The position numbers and the translations under genes are program-made. From Brassica napus (lineage: Eukaryota; Streptophyta; Magnoliopsida; Brassicales; Brassicaceae): a stretch of DNA of 64,000 bases. This document shows, piece by piece, positions 31,449 to 43,481 of the stretch. The stretch is taken from the NCBI RefSeq assembly GCF_020379485.1, contig NC_063450.1, positions 43,738,681 through 43,802,680 of the forward strand. Reading direction: 5' to 3'. The first letter of the stretch is position 1. Every line of letters begins with the position of its first letter. The notes below the pieces were generated by a model. That model was given only the letters and a program-made list of their open reading frames with translations, searched no databases and was not told where the DNA came from.

Positions 31449-32400
31449 CTGCAAATATTCAAAATAAAACACATTAGTAAACATAGAGAAAAGGGAAATG
31501 AAGAAGTTCAATAAACATTGCCGCAGACGACTTAGCATTAAGTCGTCCAGAAGACTTAAAGGTAAGTCGTCTAAAGAGGTCACTTTTGCAATTGAAAATT
31601 AAAAGGGACGACTTAATTCTAAGTCGTCCGGCTTTGTTTGTTAAAAAAAAAACTTCAGACGACTTATATATAAGTCGTCTACGAGAAACGGGCTAGTTTT
31701 GCATTTGACCGAATCGTGTCAGATCTTTGACTATTTCTGGACGACTTATAATTCAGTCGTCTCTGGGAAAGTTAAAATTTCAATATTTTATGAAAACTTG
31801 ACGACTTACGTGTAAGTCGTCCTAGGTTAGTTTTGTAATTGAAAAATAAAACTTGAAATTTAACTTTCTCCAGACGACTTAGATGAAAGTCGTCCAGCTA
31901 AACGACTTAATTTAAGGTCGTCCGGGATAAGCAAGGTTTGACCAGAAAATTGGGAAAAATTCTGGACGACTTTGCTTTCCCCGGACGACTTTAAATTAAG
32001 TCTTCTGGAGGGACGACTTTATATTAAGTCGTCTGGTTAAAGTTAAATTATGAAGTTTTATTTTTCAATTACAAAACTAACCTAGGACGACTTACACGTA
32101 AGTCGTCAAGTTTTCATAAAATATTGAAATTTTAACTTCCCCAGAGACGACTGAATTATAAGTCGTCCAGAAATAGTCAAAGATCTGACACGATTCGGTC
32201 AAATGCAAAACTAGCCCGTTTCTCGTAGACGACGTATATATAAGTCGTCTGAAGTGTTTTTTTTTAACAAACAAAGCTGGACGACTTAATTTAAGTCGTC
32301 CGTTTGACCAGAAGACTCATCAGTAAGTCTTCTACATACAGATGACTTACTAGTAAGTCTTCTACGCGAACAGATCTTGAAAAAAAATTCAAATTCGTAC
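31449..32400 (-). other. Inferred leader intron of the transposase gene
   Basis: On the minus strand a donor CTAGTTTAAG|GTACGA lies at 32400 and the acceptor TTTGCAG|ATG ends at 31449. The 952-nt interval has GACGACTT repeats throughout and the large inverted repeat. Sequence upstream (about 32640-32401) is free of the repeat and looks like a leader exon. Inferred from splice signals only. Confidence 0.55.
31606..32301. repeat. Long near-perfect inverted repeat (arms about 262 bp)
   Basis: Arm 31606-31867 is complementary to 32040-32301, with a spacer of about 172 bp that is also rich in GACGACTT units. The arms match over nearly the whole length, including non-repetitive blocks such as GGGCTAGTTTTGCATTTGAC, with only a few mismatches and a 1-2-base gap in a poly-A run. 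Transcription through it would give a long double-stranded hairpin. Confidence 0.92.
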
Positions 32401-32855
32401 CTTAAACTAGGTGAGATGACTTCGTTTGCACACAGGGTCTTCTCCAACCACCCAGAACCTCAAACGAAAGCAACCGTAAGTCAAAACGAAAGAAATATGG
32501 CTCTGCAACCATAGCCCATATTTTGAATCAAAAGCTTGAGTTTTTTGGATGAATATAGAGAGAAAGTGAAAGAAATGTTGTTTTTAGTTCATAACAATTG
32601 AAACAGAGAGAGTGTAAAGAGATTTACGTGCATTAAAGGGCATTAAAAGCTCCAAACAGTTCGTACAAGGTTGTTGCCACTATTCATTGCAGTGGCAGTA
32701 TTGTAAATACTTGAAGAAGATGAGGTTGAGACAGTAAAGAAGCCATTTTCGAAAAAAAAAAAAAAAAATGTTAATGGCATTTTCGTAGATAAAGTGCAGG
32801 TGTGGGGTTAAAATCTCAAAAAAAAAAGGAGTCAAAAGAAAATGTTAGTTTTCTG

Positions 32856-32893
32856 TTTGACTCCAAGTTTTGAGTCACTTTTGCAAAAAGCCC
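32856..32893 (-). repeat. Right terminal inverted repeat of the MULE
   Basis: Minus strand starts GGGCTTTTTGCAAAA and contains the core GTGACTCAAAACTTGGAGT shared with the left end. Followed directly by the target duplication AAAAAGTTA. Confidence 0.88.
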
Positions 32894-32902
32894 AAAAAGT
32901 TA

Positions 32903-33931
32903 TAATAATTTGAGAAGACGTATACAATACATATTTTACGTAGATCAGTGTGTTTGAAAGGACCGTCTAATAGCAGGTGCTACTGAAGCGGTCGATTAGG
33001 ACCCGAGTTTAAAAATAAAAGAAAATATTAAGAAAATTTTTAAAATAAATACATAAATTTGGTTTAAAATTTAAAATTTTAATGTATTTTTAAATTTATA
33101 GTTTATAAGTAAAAGAGAAACCTCAGATATATATAGATAAAGTTATAAAGTTACTAACTTTTAATATTATTTTACATTGTTAAACATATAGTTAATATTT
33201 TTTTTTTGAACAGGGCTTTAGTATAGTTTGATATGTTTGATGACATGCTTTTCATAAGCACAGTTTCATTTGGTTTAAATGACGTGGGTGGTGTCGGTTA
33301 CTAAACGCATGTTCCGTGATCGGTATGGATTAGGTGAACGTAGGCCAGAACGAAGCGGACATACGTGGCCCATTTAGGATCACTAAAACATAGGTTGATG
33401 AGCCCATCACGCATGAAAACAAAAGGCCCAAATAAAGAATCTGTGTGGGGCCCCACAAGAATCTGCGGTTCTAGATTCATTACTTCGCGGGGGCACTTTC
33501 GTTTTACTTTTCGTATCCTCTCTCAACAACACTCAACGCCAGAGAAAAAAATAAAAGCATGACGCGTTTTTTTCGTTGTCAAGCTCTTACGTTAAAGCTC
33601 TCTGCACCTACTTTTCCCCCAAAAGGATAAAATCAAAACATTTGAAGTATTCTATTCTAATTCACGCATCTGATTCCATTTTCTCTTTTATGCGGAGCTC
33701 GCGATTTCGCCCAAACACTTCTGGTTCATTCCGGGTAACTCTTTTTTTTTCCAATTTCTCAATTTCTCAATTTCAGGATCTAGGTAATTTGCGAATTTGC
33801 GAATTTATAATCGAAAAGATCTCACTTTTGTGATTTTGGGTCTGTAGAATAATCGGTGGTGGTCAGTAGTCTTATCGTTGTTCGTCGGGCTCATAGCGAG
33901 TATACAGAGAGTGTGGAGTAAGTTTGTGACA
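32903..33931 (+). promoter_or_regulatory. Upstream region and leader of the ABC1K gene
   Basis: AT-rich sequence to about 33240, then GGCCCA/GGCCC motifs (about 33367, 33426, 33450) near the probable promoter. The leader appears to contain an intron with donor GGGTAACT at 33734 and acceptor CTGTAG ending at 33847. Splice placement is inferred. No other gene seen. Confidence 0.5.
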
Positions 33932-36900
33932 ATGGGTTGGGGAAACATTTACAGGAGGAGGATGAAAGTCTTCTCTGTTGCTATAATCATCTACTTCGAT
34001 TACAAGGTAAAAGCTTTTTTTTTTTAATTGTTTTGATTGGTTAGTGTATTGAAAGGTCTTAGCTTTTGTTTTGTTGTTGTTGTTGTGGTGGTGAGTGAAG
34101 AGTGTTCAGCAGAGAGAGAAGTGGATTAAGAAGTCCAAGGTTCCTGCTTTGTGGGAGAAAGCTCATGAGCGTAATGCCAAGCGAGTGTTGAATTTGATTG
34201 TGGAGCTGGAAGGGTTGTGGGTGAAGATGGGGCAGTATCTATCCACTCGCGCTGATGTTCTTCCTCAGGCTTATATTTCTCTTCTCACTCAGTTGCAGGA
34301 CTCACTCCCTCCTCGCCCTTTGCAGGAGGTTGTTAAATTAAAGCAAACGGTGTTTTTTAATTGTTGCCAATGTAATCTGGTTTTGATTTTCTCTGATATG
34401 TGGCTGACTTTCTTTCTCAGGTTTGTCGAACCATTGAAAGAGAACTTGGGCATTCCATGGAAGTTTTGTTTACTGATTTTTCTGACGAACCTTTGGCAAC
34501 TGCTTCGGTAAAATCCTGAAGCCTGTTCGTGCTAAGACACAATATAAGCCACAACTAGCACAGGTTTTTTTGATAGTGGGCTCTCTGTTTTGTAGATAGC
34601 ACAGGTTCATCGTGCTACTCTAGCTAATGGCCAGGATGTGGTTGTTAAAGTTCAGCACAATGGCATTAGAGCGATTATTTTGGAGGTCTGTTCTTAGTCT
34701 TGCTTTGAGGCCTTTCAGATTACTGTTGATATTTTCTCCAACTCCTTTTCTGTAATCGTTTCTAAACAGGACTTGAAGAATGCAAAGTCCATCGTTGACT
34801 GGATTGCTTGGGCAGAACCACAGTACGATTTTAACCCCATGATAGATGAATGGTGCAAGGAAGCTCCTAGAGAACTAGACTTCAACATTGAAGCTGGTAT
34901 GCTTCACTTGCATAGATAATGAATAGTCTTAAATTTTCACTAAAGCTTTTCATCGCCTTCTATGATCAAGTGCTTGAGATGAGATTGTGATTTTGAGATA
35001 GACTTTTCTTGGGTAGTTAGGTTGTCAATTTTTTTATGTTGGATTATGCATAATCTTACCATTTTAGGTCACACTTTATTTTTATTTTTCAAATGGCTAT
35101 GTTCGAGATAACATGGCAAAAATAGACAGAATATTGTGTGTTTGAATTCCTTTCCTAGAGGTTCATGCTTGTACGTCACTGATAACTGCATTTCTGAGTT
35201 TTTACCCTTTGTGTTCTGTTTCTCAACATGTAGAAAATACTAGAACCGTATCCAGAAATCTTGGGTGCAAGAAGACAAATGATGAAGTTAGAAGTGACAA
35301 TCGGGTTGATGTTTTAATTCCAGATATAATCCAGGTTCTTATCCCTAGTGCTCTTTTCTTACTCTAAAGTATACAGACATAAATACTTCCATATACAGTT
35401 CTAAGTCTAGGATGGAAACATTAATCCTATTAATGAGCATCACAAAGTCATCACAAAAGTCTGTTTTGGTAATGCTGTATTTGGTATCTCTGTTGCGGTA
35501 CGCTTTCTATATTTGATATTGCTTAGAAATCATGTAGTGGACCAATGTAGTACTGTGTAACACAGCAGCATTACAAGTTGATGACTTAAGAAGCTGAAAG
35601 CTGCTCATTCCTTATTGTTTTTTTCTGCTATTTATGTCTTACACCTCCTTCGTTGCTCTAAAATTGACAGTCGTCTGAGAGTGTGCTCATTATTGAGTAC
35701 ATGGATGGAATTCGCTTGAATGATGTGGAATCTCTAGATGCTTTCGGTGTGGATAAACAAAAAATCGTTGAAGAGATCACTCGTGCATATGCCCACCAGA
35801 TTTATGTTGATGGGTTTTTCAATGGAGACCCTCATCCAGGTATGGTCTTTGACAAGAAACTTCTATCTGGAGTTTGCCAATTATTTTCTTCTGTCTTGTA
35901 ATCACCATGCTTGCTTAGACATATAGTTCTCATATAATCAAATTATACTCTTTTTTGCAGGAAATTTTCTTGTTAGTAAGGAAGCACCACATCGTCCTAT
36001 TTTACTTGATTTTGGGCTAACGAAGAAACTTTCACATCCCTTGAAACAAGCACTAGCCAAGATGTTTCTAGCATCGGCAGAGGTTTGTTAAGTTTCTGTA
36101 ACAACTCTCTTTTTTCACCCTGTCTTACCCAAATCTTTTTGTGGGATTTTAGAATGATGAAACTTCGTTAACAAAACTTAAAACGTTTTAAATATTGAAA
36201 AAAAAAACTGAACCAACTTCGCTCTGGTCATGTGAATATTATATGTTTGTAAAATTGTAGGTAGGTCATAGTTTGGATTTTAACTGCTTAATGTAACAGG
36301 GAGACCAAGTGGCGCTCTTGTCTGCCTTTGCAGAAATGGGACTGAAGCTGCGGCTCGATCTGCCAGATCAGGCAATGAGTGTGGCAAGTCTCTTCTTCCG
36401 GTCTTCAACTCCATCAAATGAAGCTGTGGTAAATTTTCTTCTTTGTTTCATAACCTTGCTTTCTCTTTTGCGCTAACTGTAGTATATCCGCTCTGACCGA
36501 TATATCTCTTTATAGAAAACGCTAAAATCCTTGAACGATCAAAGAACGCAAAATATGAAAGTTATACAGGAAAAGATGCAGCTCACCCCGAAAGAAGTTA
36601 AACGCTTCAATCCGGTAAGCGTAAATTTCTTTCAAGTATACGCCTTGTTGGTGGCCAACTTTATCTTAATGAAACCATTTGATGCAGATAGATGCGTTTC
36701 CTGGCGATATTGTGATTTTTGCAAGGGTCATTAATCTACTCAGAGGTATGGTGTGTGATGTGAATCATACTATTCTACTTCATTACATCAAAGAGATTCT
36801 CTCATTCATAGTAATTCATTGTTGTTTTACTTATCGACTCTTTAGGACTTTCATCCACTATGAACGTTCAGATCGTTTATCTGGACATCATGAGACCATT

Positions 36901-38921
36901 TGCCGAATCTGTTCTGTTGGGGTAAGTCCCCTTGTAGTTTTTGCAGCTCAAGTTTATCTTCTCCTTGTGGTATACCTCGTATGACCATAATGTGACTTTG
37001 CAGGAGTATCAGTCGAGGACCAACAATAGACACTTCTTGGATACATGACTCGCCTGTCCATTCCGATGTAGAGTCCAAACTGAGGAAGCTGCTCATTGAA
37101 CTTGGGAGTATCAAGAAAATACTAGGAATTCAGGTGGGAAACACTCTTTTACCATCTGGCTTGCCAGCAGCGTACATTACGTTTCTACGTGTGTTCTAAC
37201 TCGGACATGTTTGTGTAGGTATGTGCATATAAAGATGGGAAAGTCATTATTGACACTGCTGCTGGAGTACTTGGGAGATATGATCCTCGTCCAGTTCAAC
37301 CGGACAGTTTATTTCCTGTTTTCTCTGTGACAAAAGGTATCACTGCCGGCATGATACACTGGCTTGTCGACCAAAGGTGGGTACCAACATTATTACCAGC
37401 TTGCAAAAGTTGGCAGAACTCATATGCTTAGTCATACGTTAGTAATGTTTAGTTTTTGATGATACAGAAAACTCCAGTTCGACCAGACTGTAGGAGATAT
37501 ATGGCCAGGGTTTGGATCAAATGGAAAAGAGACCATAAAGGTACAAGGAGTTACACTGTCATGTAATTAATTTACAACCTATCGTGAGCTATTGATTTTC
37601 ATTTGATTCCCTCCTCATTGTGTATCAGGTCCATCATGTGCTTAACCATACGTCTGGGCTGCACAATGCCTTTGACCCTATAGGAGAAAATCCTCTGCTT
37701 ATTTGTGACTGGGATGAATGTTTGAAACGCCTTGCTAATTCATCACCTGAAACAGAGCCTGGCAGTCAGCAGTCTTATCACTATCTCACGTTTGGATGGC
37801 TATGTGGTGGAATCCTTGAGGTAAACTAATCTGTGACTTAAAGCCTAAAACACAAGCAAGGCTCTCTACTATGTTGATGTCAATCTTGTTTTCATCTATC
37901 TTGAACAGTATGCTTCTGGAAAGAAATTCCAGGAGATCCTTGAAGAATCAATTGTAAAACCCTTAAAGATCGATGGAGAACTGTACGTTGGTATCCCCCC
38001 AGGTGAATAACAAACATTATAAATTAGTCTACCAGCTTTATTAAGTAATATTTTAACGTCTTAATTTTGATAGGTGTTGAATCTCGGCTTGCCACATTGA
38101 CCCTGGACACCGACGAACTAAACAAGATTCCGTCCATTCCTAGTCAGCCTGAACTTCCTTCGACATTTCAGCCAGTGCAGATCTTTCAAATAGCAAGCAG
38201 CTTGCCAGTCTTATTTAACACATTGAATGTGCGTAGAGCCACAATCCCTGCGGCTAATGGACATTGCTCGGCGCGTGCACTTGCTCGGTACTACGCAGCC
38301 TTAGCAGATGGCGGTATAGTGCCACCGCCACATTCCTCTTTATCCCAACCACCACTTGGCAGCCACACCCACGTTCCGAAATTCTCATCGGTAAATGACA
38401 CAATGAAAAAGAGAAAGGGTAAGGGTAAGGAGATGGCAGCTACAGAAAAGCTTAAACCAAAAGATCACAAAGAGAAGAAGCTCTATGACGACAGAGAGTC
38501 AAGTACAGAAAGTTTAGCCAGGTTAGTCAATGATACTAGCAGTTCTGATGGCAAAACTGAGATCAGTAGCAATGATCATCAAGATGATATTCACAATATG
38601 TTTAGCAATCCAAGTATCCATGATGCTTTTATGGGTACTGGAGATTACAGTGGCTTAGTACTTCCTGATGGGAAGTTTGGACTTGGTTTTAAGCGTGTCA
38701 CTTCAGAAGATGGGTCTTTAGTTGGTTTTGGACATTCGGGGTTGGGAGGATCAACAGGCTTCTGTGACATCACAAACAGATTCTCCATTGCAATAACACT
38801 CAACAGGATGTCTATGGGAGGTGTTACGGCTAATATTGTCAGGCTGGTTTGCTCAGAGTTAAATATCCCCATGCCTAAGGACTTCTCTCTTTCAAGTGGT
38901 ATGGATCCTGTAATCAACTAA
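33932..38921 (+). CDS. ABC1 atypical kinase fused to a beta-lactamase-like domain
   Basis: Eighteen coding exons: 33932-34006, 34101-34328, 34421-34507, 34596-34685, 34770-34896, 35234-35334, 35671-35839, 35961-36082, 36300-36428, 36516-36614, 36688-36745, 36846-36921, 37004-37133, 37219-37376, 37468-37540, 37629-37820, 37909-38002, 38074-38921; 951 residues. The N-terminal half is an ABC1/UbiB (ADCK) kinase: KxGQ at 67-70 (LWVKMGQYLSTRADVLPQ), ATAS loop, catalytic-Lys region VVVKVQ, GDPHPGN at about 289-294 and DFG at 309-311. The C-terminal half is a class C beta-lactamase/esterase-like fold with the nucleophile SxxK motif SVTK at 533-536 and a late GHSG motif. Family ABC1 proteins act in quinone and lipid homeostasis in plastids or mitochondria; the role of the lactamase part is not known. 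Matches At5g24810. Confidence 0.93.
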
Positions 38922-39352
38922 GGTTGGTTTTCTATGTAAGTTTTGTCTGCTCATGTACAACATACAAAGAGGTCCTTGGAATCACCTCAGATATAGCTTA
39001 TAGACATTGCTGGAAAGTGTTTCAAAAAAAAAAGTGTTTCAAAAAAAAAAAAGACATTGCTGGAAAGTATAGTGTAATGATCAGTGGAATGTAATGTATT
39101 GTCTTTATATATTTTATACATACACATCTATAACCCAATATTCACATTTTCTGGATCTCAAGTAATAAAAGTATATGTTATACACAAATCTGATGTTTAT
39201 TGTTTACATTTTTTTCAAGTTGATGTATATGTAATAGGGAGCAAAAGGCAGTCTTGCAAACAAAACTTGAGTTCAATAACGAATATGTCGATTTCATTAT
39301 AACACATACATGAAAATTTCAGAGTGATCGTTACATATTGTGAAGAAGAGGC
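38922..39352. other. Convergent spacer between ABC1K and bZIP9
   Basis: 431 bp holding both 3'UTRs. Contains a small duplication: AGACATTGCTGGAAAGT occurs at about 39000 and 39052, separated by GTGTTTC plus A-runs. No gene seen. Confidence 0.55.
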
Positions 39353-40520
39353 TCATGGCCAGATGTCTGAGACGCAGCTAACAGCTTCGCTGGATACATT
39401 ACCAAGTCCAGGGCTTGAGTTCTGTCCAGAAAGAGTGATTCCAGGGAACATAGATTGGTCGCTGTGGACTGTAACGGCGGGTGAGGTACTTCCTGTGTAG
39501 TGCAGACTGTTGATGGACTGTGGTGATGGACTTAGATGAGTTTGCAGAAGTTGATTCAAGCTACTAGTGAGAGACCCTCTAGCTACCAAATCTTCTGCTA
39601 GTTTCACCTGTACGCTACTTAAAATTAGCACATTCCAATTATTAAGTCGTTCAAGTGATTGATGATAATACCTTGATTCTGAGAGTTTCAACATCTGATT
39701 TGAGGATTCTGTTATTTGTTCCAGCACTACGAAACAGTTGTGTTGCGTCAATGAGCTGCTTATACAGTGTTGTGTTCTCTCCTTTCAAAGAATCAACCTG
39801 AGATTCAAGATCTGCCAATTGTTCTTGCTTCCTCCTCCTTGACCGCCTTGCTGATTCTCTGTTTGAGTGCATCCTGAGTTCACATCAAAGAAAAAGAAAG
39901 TAAATAAACGGTGTTTCACATCTAACTTTTGTATCCATATGCAACAAACATACCTTCTCATACGTTTTAGATGATTGGGATCATTAGTCATTTCAGATTG
40001 GCCAGCTTCTGTCTCTGCATCTTCTTCATCAGAGTGACCATGAGAAGATACACTGGCTGTTCTCCGAGCTCTCCTCCTTACGTCAGGTTTATTAGCTGAC
40101 ACTGGACTATCAGCTGACAGATTCTCTTTGCAGGTAAGAACCACACAAATGAAAAAATTATTACTCTAACAACACTTTGTTACCTGCAACATACCGCAAA
40201 TAGAGGACTGTGCATCAAGTAACACTCCAGCTGGAATCAAGCTCTCAGATAACAAATGTCTATCTCTTAACTCACCAGTGTGATCCTGCAACCAAAAGGA
40301 AATACCAACACTCTTACTACAATTTGTGGATCTAGTAACAGTGACAACTGAAGAAAAGACTAACCTGGTTCATGGGATCAAAAGAAGGGTCTAGAGGGCT
40401 TGTAGATTCTTGTCTTAATAAAGCAGAAGAAGAAGACATGACCTTAGTGAGATACTCTTGTAGAGCCAACTCAGAAGCACTTCTCTTCATACCAGTGTCT
40501 TTAGCTGTGTGACCATCCAT
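39353..40520 (-). CDS. BZIP9: Group C bZIP transcription factor bZIP9
   Basis: Five exons on the minus strand: 40520-40365, 40285-40195, 40125-39954, 39873-39672, 39607-39353; 291 residues. The basic region [19 protein letters not shown] has the invariant N-x7-R (Asn144, Arg152). The leucine zipper starts exactly ten residues later (Leu162) and runs through [14 protein letters not shown] and beyond. An acidic, Ser-rich stretch ([17 protein letters not shown]) precedes the basic region, and the conserved C-terminal [13 protein letters not shown] closes the protein. Group C members form heterodimers with S1-group bZIPs in the sugar/low-energy signalling network. Matches At5g24800, convergent with the ABC1K gene. 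Nothing looks broken. Confidence 0.95.
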
Positions 40521-40591
40521 TTTTTTCTCTGTATATGAAATTTGGTGCGAAAAAAAGAGGAGGGGAAGAGTAAGTTGTGATAGACATCTTC

Positions 40592-40599
40592 TTTATATA
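40592..40599 (-). promoter_or_regulatory. TATA box of bZIP9
   Basis: TATATAAA on the minus strand about 72 bases upstream of the ATG, in the sequence TTATATAAAGAAGATG. Confidence 0.6.
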
Positions 40600-40619
40600 A
40601 CACTCTCTCTTCTTTACTA

Positions 40620-41498
40620 AAGTTATAAAAAGCTTCTTAGTGGCTAAGCAAAATTAAATTTGCTTTGTCAATGTAACGTCCTCATTTTCAAATCTTTTAC
40701 TTTTTATGACAGCAATTACAAAAGAGAATAGTAAAGCAAAGCCAGAGAGATCTTAAGCTCTGTCAACAGTTTTATAGAAGGTTATATAGTACCAATTATA
40801 TGCTAATGATAACATTAACCCTTTATCTAGAGAGGACTAACTAAGGTAGCCGGAGACTGTCAATAAAATCATATTCTTTGAATGATAAACAATACTATGA
40901 ATGATAAATGTTACAAATGATTCATTACCATTCACCAGCAATACTAAAAAAAAATACTTGAGAATTTCAGGTCTCTAGCAACACATATGGTTCTTCTTTT
41001 CTTTCATGCTTTTGTTTTCTCTTACTTATCTTCATATGCTTTTAAAAAGCAGATCTAAAAAGACACTTCTTTTCACCAGCACCAGAAATACTTTTATTTC
41101 TCTATTGTTGATTTAACTTTTGGGTGTAACACAACTTTTCTTTTCCTTTGATCTGCGATTCCTTTAAAAAACTAAAATATTTTATAACAAAACAATAAAA
41201 TGAATCAAACTAGGAAATGTATATTAAAAAAACAAAAGTTATTTAGATCAGAAAATAGAATCCAGAAGTATTCTAAATTACTTTCTTAAAGTCATTAACT
41301 AGAACATTCCAATCAAGTGGACTTTTAGTTTTCTTAAATTTACGATCTACATACTTATTCACTATAGTAAATAATAAAACTCGAACTCAGTTCTTGTTAA
41401 CACATGCATAATTATGAATAACAAAATAAGTAGTGATGCTTAAATTCTCCATGCATTATTGTTTTCCAAAATTTCACATTTTTACATTTGGAAATGTA
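40620..41498. other. bZIP9 upstream region and DUF599 3' flank
   Basis: AT-rich 880 bp with no ORF, repeat or RNA signal that I can support. Should contain the distal bZIP9 promoter. Confidence 0.45.
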
Positions 41499-42603
41499 TT
41501 ATGCATCACCACCACCATTTGGAGGATCAGAGGCGCGAGGACAATCCACTATACGTTGTTTCTCTTTTTTGTTGCTGAGTGACACAAAGTCTACGTGATA
41601 AAGAGCAAGCATCATCACCAAAACGCTCAAGAACACGAGGATGGGACCAAAGATCCATAACATCAGAGAAAACCCTGCGTAGAAGAACCTGTTGCCTACC
41701 GTGCTGAGAAAGAAACCCTTATCAAACAACTCGCAGACATACTCAGACGTGAGGAACAAGTCACCAGAGGGATTAGGGTATAAGTTAGGGATGTTAACGA
41801 GCATGGCGACTTGGTTGAGGAAGCGGATGGAGAGAGAATGTGAGAAGAAAGAAAAGATGAAGATTGTGAGAATCGTTAGGTATTTGATGGCTATGGCGAT
41901 ATCTCCATGTGCTCCATAAACGGCGTCGTTTAGGGGCCTCTTGATGCTGTAAGTGCTGCTTATGACTGCGGCTAAACCGGCGCAGAGGAGGATGCAGGTC
42001 GTAGCCATCAGTGTAGCTCCCATTACTACGTTACGGAGTGTTTGTACCGTCAATATGTTCATCTTCTGATTCTCCTGCCAAAATTATACAACAATAAATA
42101 CAGCTTTTAATTAATTACATTTTTTATGCTTAGGTTTTATGGCAGAAATCACAACTAGTTTTCATACCAAGTGGTCTCTTTCTCATACCAAGCTCTAATT
42201 CCTAAGATGATAATCACGAGATTGCCATAATATATGAATTGATCTTTGGGTAAGACAACCATGGAGATTGTTTGTGTTTCTATATTTTTTTTCTTACTTT
42301 TTTTTTGCAGTCGACCAAGTTTAGTGATCCTTCATATTATCAATTACATTTTGTAAATTTTAAATTTTAATTTCTTAAGATGATATTTACATTCTTAAGA
42401 AAAAACACACTATATATGGAAATGGATGTAAGAACCTTGATCATAGAGGAAATCCAGATCCGGCGGCCGCGAGAGTTGATGCCGAGGACAGTGGAGAAGG
42501 GATGGGTTCGAACCATGAAGGACAAGTAGATGTGGTAACAAAGCATCATCACTAGAGCTAATGGCACAAGAATCACGTCTAAGTACCATTTCCTCCATTC
42601 CAT
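41499..42603 (-). CDS. DUF599 family membrane protein
   Basis: Two exons on the minus strand, 42603-42436 and 42074-41499, joined in phase (K|EN) to 247 residues. Four to five hydrophobic segments are visible: LVPLALVMMLCYHIYL, MATTCILLCAGLAAVI, LTILTIFIFSFFSHSL and the long GFSLMLWIFGPILVFLSVLV. The loop HPFSTVLGINSRGRRIW after the first segment is the typical DUF599 signature. No biochemical function is established for the family. Matches the At5g24790 position. A TATATATA-type box lies about 75-85 bases upstream (near 42678-42688, minus strand). Confidence 0.9.
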
Positions 42604-42815
42604 TTTGCTATCTCTCTCTTTGTTTCTTCAACCTCGTCGACGAGTTTAATGATTTCGTTTATCTTTTCTTTTGTCTCCATATATAGTGCACATAAATGAA
42701 AAATAAATAAAATTGTTTATTCCTCCCTCGCTATATTACATAATTATACATTTGTATTAAAAACAAATATGAAAACAAAATGCTTAATCTAGGGTTTTAT
42801 CCCAAGGCAAAAATA

Positions 42816-43050
42816 TACTCCCTCTGTTTTTATTTGTAAGTAGTTTTAGTTAAAAGTGTGAATATTCATAAAACTTTTATTTTTGAAAAAATAGCATTTA
42901 ATACATAAATTCAACCAATAATAAAAGATATGAATTATTTGATTGGTCACACAACATGTAATAAATGTAAAAGGTGTTTTGGATTATGTAAACATCTTAC
43001 ATTGTGAAACAAATATTTTTTTGCTAAAACTACTTATATATCAAAATAAG
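42816..43050. mobile_element. Stowaway-like MITE, degenerate
   Basis: The left end reads TACTCCCTCTGTTTTT, the Stowaway/mariner-type terminus. AAGTAGTTTTAG near the left end (about 42839) is repeated inverted (CTAAAACTACTT) near the right end (about 43024). The outermost right end has decayed, so the border and the TA duplication are uncertain. No ORF. Confidence 0.6.
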
Positions 43051-43165
43051 CAAATTCAGTTAGATATTTCGTCTACATCTTAACTTGGTAGCATTAACAT
43101 CATTGGGAAGTGATACATCATGTGAAAACGTAAGGTAAAATTGAATCCTTCTTCTAGAAATTTAA

Positions 43166-43419
43166 GAGCATGATTATGGCTAAAGTTAGTCTAAGGTTTC
43201 TTAAATTTTTTTTTAAAAATTTTTTTTTTTATCCGAAAAAAAAATTAAAAAAAACCAATCGCGAGCCGCCACGTGTCAGTGAGGTCCGCGAACAGTACAT
43301 GAAACCAATAAAAGTCGATCTTTATTTAATCACTTTTGTTACCGGATTTTTGTTGATTTGTGGGGTACCACTATTTTTTTTTGTAAAATCCCTTTTAGAA
43401 ACCAGCGATGAACATGGTC
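43166..43419. mobile_element. Tourist-like (PIF/Harbinger) MITE, 254 bp
   Basis: Ends GAGCATG and (inverted) GACCATG are flanked by TAA at 43163-43165 and 43420-43422, the 3-bp target duplication of PIF/Harbinger elements. The ends resemble those of the degenerate Harbinger element at 11.4-16.2 kb, so it may have been mobilised by a related transposase. No coding content. Confidence 0.62.
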
Positions 43420-43481
43420 TAAGAGAGGTTTCCTCAAAACCATTTTCAGTATCTATGAAAATTGAAACATACGGTAAATAC

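Larger units (their letters stand above)
23699..32893. mobile_element. Complete Mutator-like element (MULE) with Ulp1 protease and MURA transposase
   Basis: A 9195-bp element with imperfect terminal inverted repeats of about 38 bp; the shared core GTGACTCAAAACTTGGAGT is at 23715-23733 and, inverted, at 32860-32878. It is flanked by a perfect 9-bp target duplication AAAAAGTTA at 23690-23698 and 32894-32902; nine bases is the Mutator hallmark. It carries two convergent genes, a DUF1985/Ulp1-like protease (+) and a MURA transposase (-), both with intact reading frames. MULEs bearing Ulp1-like genes are known in Arabidopsis (Kaonashi-type). The intact duplication and ORFs imply recent insertion. 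Unusually, a GACGACTT palindromic repeat family pervades its introns and non-coding segments. Confidence 0.93.

Noticed and set aside
31449..31583. Upstream ATG at 31583 as start of the transposase
   Set aside because: The extra 45 codons are translated GACGACTT repeat and AT-rich sequence ending in a TTTGCAG acceptor directly before the ATG at 31448, so they are best read as intron.
32092..32274. Short minus-strand ORF inside the inverted repeat
   Set aside because: Lies entirely in one hairpin arm, has no domain, and is explained by the inverted duplication.
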